Positions 61,819 to 64,000 of a stretch of DNA of 64,000 bases are shown here, piece by piece; position 1 is the first letter of the stretch, and each line of letters opens with the position of its first letter. The stretch is taken from assembly GCF_937425535.1 (NCBI RefSeq), contig NZ_OW485601.1, positions 5,439,501-5,503,500 on the forward strand. Reading direction: 5' to 3'. The translations under genes were made by a program, and so were the position numbers. The stretch is from Rhodovastum atsumiense. GTDB taxonomy: Bacteria; Pseudomonadota; Alphaproteobacteria; Acetobacterales; Acetobacteraceae. The notes beneath the pieces are model-generated. The model searched no databases. It had not been told where the DNA came from and worked only from the letters and a program-made list of their open reading frames with translations.

Positions 61819-64000
61819 TCATTCCGCTGTCTGGTCCAGCGGCAACTCAATTCTGCAGCGCACGCCGTCGCTGCAGAATTCCAGGAGGGTTTCGGCGTCC
61901 AGGTCGTAGGGCAGGCTGACCTCCAGCAGTTCCCGCCCGAAGCCACGACGTATGGCGCCGGACGGAGCGGCGAGCACCAGCCCGCTTTCCCGCCAATCAA
62001 GGTGCAGGCGGCATCGACCCTCGGCATCGGGGTCCGCCTGCACTGTCCAGGCCACGTCCAGCCGTCCGCCCTCATGGCCGAGCGCGCCGTGCTTGATGGC
62101 ATTCGTGGCCAGTTCGTGCAGGGCCAGTGCGAGCAGTTGCACGGTGTGGCCGGGCAGCACCACCGGTGGTCCGCCGACCCGTGCCTGCGATCCGGCATCG
62201 GCACCGTGGGCAGCAAGCTCAAGGCGTACCAACTCCTCCACCAGAATGCCGGACGAGCCCTCCCGCGACAGCAGCGCCTGCGCGCGTCCCAGGGCGGCGA
62301 GCCGTTGCTCGAAGCGCATCCCGAAATCGTCGAGCGAGTCACTGGTCACGAGCGTCTGGTCGGCAATACCGCCGATTACCGCGAGCAGATTGCGTGTGCG
62401 ATGCTGTACCTCGGCGACCAGCACCTTCTGCACTTCCTGCATCCGGCGCAGGTCATGGACATCGGTCGAGGTGCCGAGCCACTCGACGATATGTCCTTCG
62501 GCGTTGCGCACCGGCCTGGCCCGGGTCTGGAACCACCGCCAGGCTCCCTGTGCGGCATCCAGGAGGCGATGCTCGGTCTCCAGCCCGCCCACCCGGTCCG
62601 CCTCTGCCCAGGCCGCCATGACGGGCTCGCGATCACCGGGATGCACGGCGCCAAGCCAACCATGGCCATGACTCTCCGCCCCGGACAGGCCGGTGAAGGT
62701 GCTCCATTGCGGGCTCGACCAGGTCCATCTGCCACCGTCGGTGGCCCGCCAGACGAACTGCGGGATGCCCTCCACGAGCGCCCGCTGCCGTGCTTCCTCG
62801 TCACGGAGTGCAGCCTCGACCCGCTTCAGTTCGGTAACGTCCTGCCCGATGCCGCCGATCCGTTCCACCGCCCCGCTCGCACTTCGCATCGGGAAGTCGG
62901 TGTTGCGCAGCCAGCGTAGCGCGCCGTCCGGGCGGCGGATGCGGTACTCGAATGTGACATGATCGCCTTCGCACACGCGGGCGATGCAGGCCACGGCACG
63001 CTCGCGGTCTTCCTCGACGATCAGGGCGGCCCAGCTTCGCAAGCCGTTGTCGGCGAACACGGTCTCGCGGTCGGCACCGTAGATCGCCTCGAAGGCCGGG
63101 CTCAGGTATTCCCATTGCAGGGTCTTGGCATTCCGGATCCAGAGCACATCGGAAGATGCTTCGCCGAACTGGCGAAAGCGCGCCTCGCTCTCGCGCAACC
63201 GCCGGAGAATCTGCAGGCGTTCGATCAGGTTGGCCGCGAGCCGGGCGAGCACGTCGAGAAAGCGGAGCATATCTCCCGTGGGCGTGCGGCATTCACGCCA
63301 TTGGGCCGAGAGCATGCCGACGATCCGGCCACTATGCGCGCGGAGCGGCAGGGACACGACGGACAGGAAACCCGAGCTCCGGAACGCCGCGGCATCATCC
63401 GACCCGGCATCGAACTGCTCAAGGTCGGAGATGATGATGCGTTTGCCGGCCCGAAGGGCGCGGCCGCAGGCGCTGTCGCTGTCGGCCCGCACCCACTCCC
63501 AGTGCGTGGCGGATTCTGGATGGAAACCACGGCAGGCCATCAGCTTCAGCCTGTTGGTTTCGGCGTGCAGCTCCTGGATGCTGGCCGCGTCCGACCGCAT
63601 GAGCACGGTGGCAGCTTCGACGATCCGGCTGTAAAGGGCTTCCGGCTCGCGCATGCCGACCAGGTCGGTGCTGACGCTCTGCAGCGTCTGCATGGCGGCG
63701 AGGTCGGCGGCGAGCCGCGTCTCGCTCTCACGCAGCGCCGCTTCCGCGATCTTGCGTTCATGGATGTCGATGTTCATCCCGACCCATTTTCGGACGATGC
63801 CGGCCGGGTCGGGAACTGGCACGGCACGCATGTTGGTCCAGCGCCATCCATTGCTGGCGACGCTGCGCAGGCGGAATTCCGCATCCACATGACGCCGCCC
63901 CGCCACCGCCTCGCGCCATTGTCGTTCGGCGCAGGAGCGATCCTCGGGGTGGATCGCATTCACCCAGCCATGGCCGAGCCATTGCGCCAGGGACTGACCA
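61819..64000 (-). CDS. HWE-family sensor histidine kinase with GAF and PAS domains (5' end beyond window)
   Basis: A cytoplasmic multi-domain kinase; at least 727 residues are visible and the start lies beyond the right edge. Domains in order: a PAS domain whose beginning (GHGWVNAIHPEDR) crosses the edge, a GAF domain (about 63270-63700), then PAS domains at about 62850-63170 and 62450-62790 (HPGDREP). The kinase core has H-box EVQHRTRNLLAVIGG (about 62365-62410), N-box HELATNAIKHGAL and the Trp-x-Glu in LDWRESGL that define the HWE class. No membrane segment is seen in the visible part. PAS and GAF set-ups of this type include light and redox sensors, but no chromophore Cys motif is obvious. 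No response regulator is visible beside it. Confidence 0.92.
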   Translation of the reverse strand, partial: GQSLAQWLGHGWVNAIHPEDRSCAERQWREAVAGRRHVDAEFRLRSVASNGWRWTNMRAVPVPDPAGIVRKWVGMNIDIHERKIAEAALRESETRLAADLAAMQTLQSVSTDLVGMREPEALYSRIVEAATVLMRSDAASIQELHAETNRLKLMACRGFHPESATHWEWVRADSDSACGRALRAGKRIIISDLEQFDAGSDDAAAFRSSGFLSVVSLPLRAHSGRIVGMLSAQWRECRTPTGDMLRFLDVLARLAANLIERLQILRRLRESEARFRQFGEASSDVLWIRNAKTLQWEYLSPAFEAIYGADRETVFADNGLRSWAALIVEEDRERAVACIARVCEGDHVTFEYRIRRPDGALRWLRNTDFPMRSASGAVERIGGIGQDVTELKRVEAALRDEEARQRALVEGIPQFVWRATDGGRWTWSSPQWSTFTGLSGAESHGHGWLGAVHPGDREPVMAAWAEADRVGGLETEHRLLDAAQGAWRWFQTRARPVRNAEGHIVEWLGTSTDVHDLRRMQEVQKVLVAEVQHRTRNLLAVIGGIADQTLVTSDSLDDFGMRFEQRLAALGRAQALLSREGSSGILVEELVRLELAAHGADAGSQARVGGPPVVLPGHTVQLLALALHELATNAIKHGALGHEGGRLDVAWTVQADPDAEGRCRLHLDWRESGLVLAAPSGAIRRGFGRELLEVSLPYDLDAETLLEFCSDGVRCRIELPLDQTAE

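Overview
The window is high-GC DNA (roughly 70% by eye over most of its length) with short intergenic gaps, many 4-base stop/start overlaps and strong purine-rich ribosome binding sites. The gene set (phosphonate and 2-keto-3-deoxygluconate catabolism, ExoB-type epimerase, ActP/PrpE, HWE histidine kinase, NodT-type efflux lipoprotein) points to an alphaproteobacterium. Acetobacteraceae/Rhodospirillales is my best guess, but no rRNA or other marker gene is present to prove it.

Layout. 1-4.1 kb: a visibly AT-richer sugar-nucleotide and glycosyltransferase block (UDP-xylose synthase, glycosyltransferase, GalE/UXE epimerase cut by the window edge), bounded by a transposase remnant. 4.1-9.2 kb: two tandem DUF4399 periplasmic proteins, a secreted unknown, a CorC/HlyC-type CBS membrane protein, a coiled-coil protein, a KDPG-type aldolase and a GNAT acetyltransferase. 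9.3-12.7 kb: malate synthase G behind a LacI-type regulator. 12.9-18 kb: small secreted and membrane proteins, a gamma-glutamyltransferase, and an isolated phosphonate group (phnM, DUF1045, a degenerate PhnN-like protein). 18.5-27.5 kb: ComM, CopZ-like chaperone, UppP, MsrB, a Dcu transporter, a Kef-type antiporter and a mercuric-reductase-like flavoprotein. 27.6-33.6 kb: MobA and a complete uptake and conversion unit for 2-keto-3-deoxygluconate (kdgK, kdgT, kduI, kduD) with a divergent GntR/FCD regulator. 33.6-43.1 kb: catalase KatE, an ABC importer overlapping a HydE-type radical SAM gene, and a 1151-residue flavin/iron-sulfur oxidoreductase. 43.5-48.6 kb: acetate permease (DUF485 partner plus ActP) divergent from propionyl-CoA synthetase. 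48.8-64 kb: a GNAT protein, a ThDP enzyme with a basic tail, glutamate dehydrogenase, a gamma-synthase-family PLP enzyme, glycerol kinase, an M20 dipeptidase next to a peptide-binding protein, an efflux outer-membrane lipoprotein, a DUF4189 protein and a large HWE sensor kinase cut by the window end.

Carbon flow. The kdg/kdu unit makes KDPG, which the aldolase at 8 kb could split. ActP and PrpE activate short fatty acids, and malate synthase condenses the resulting acetyl-CoA with glyoxylate. GlpK feeds glycerol.

The most unusual items are an orphan HydE gene translationally coupled to a NitT/TauT-type ABC importer in a strain segment with no hydrogenase genes, and the large Nfn-like single-chain oxidoreductase just upstream. 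There is also a family of about 155-base multi-hairpin repeats at gene 3' ends whose stems differ by paired changes between copies.
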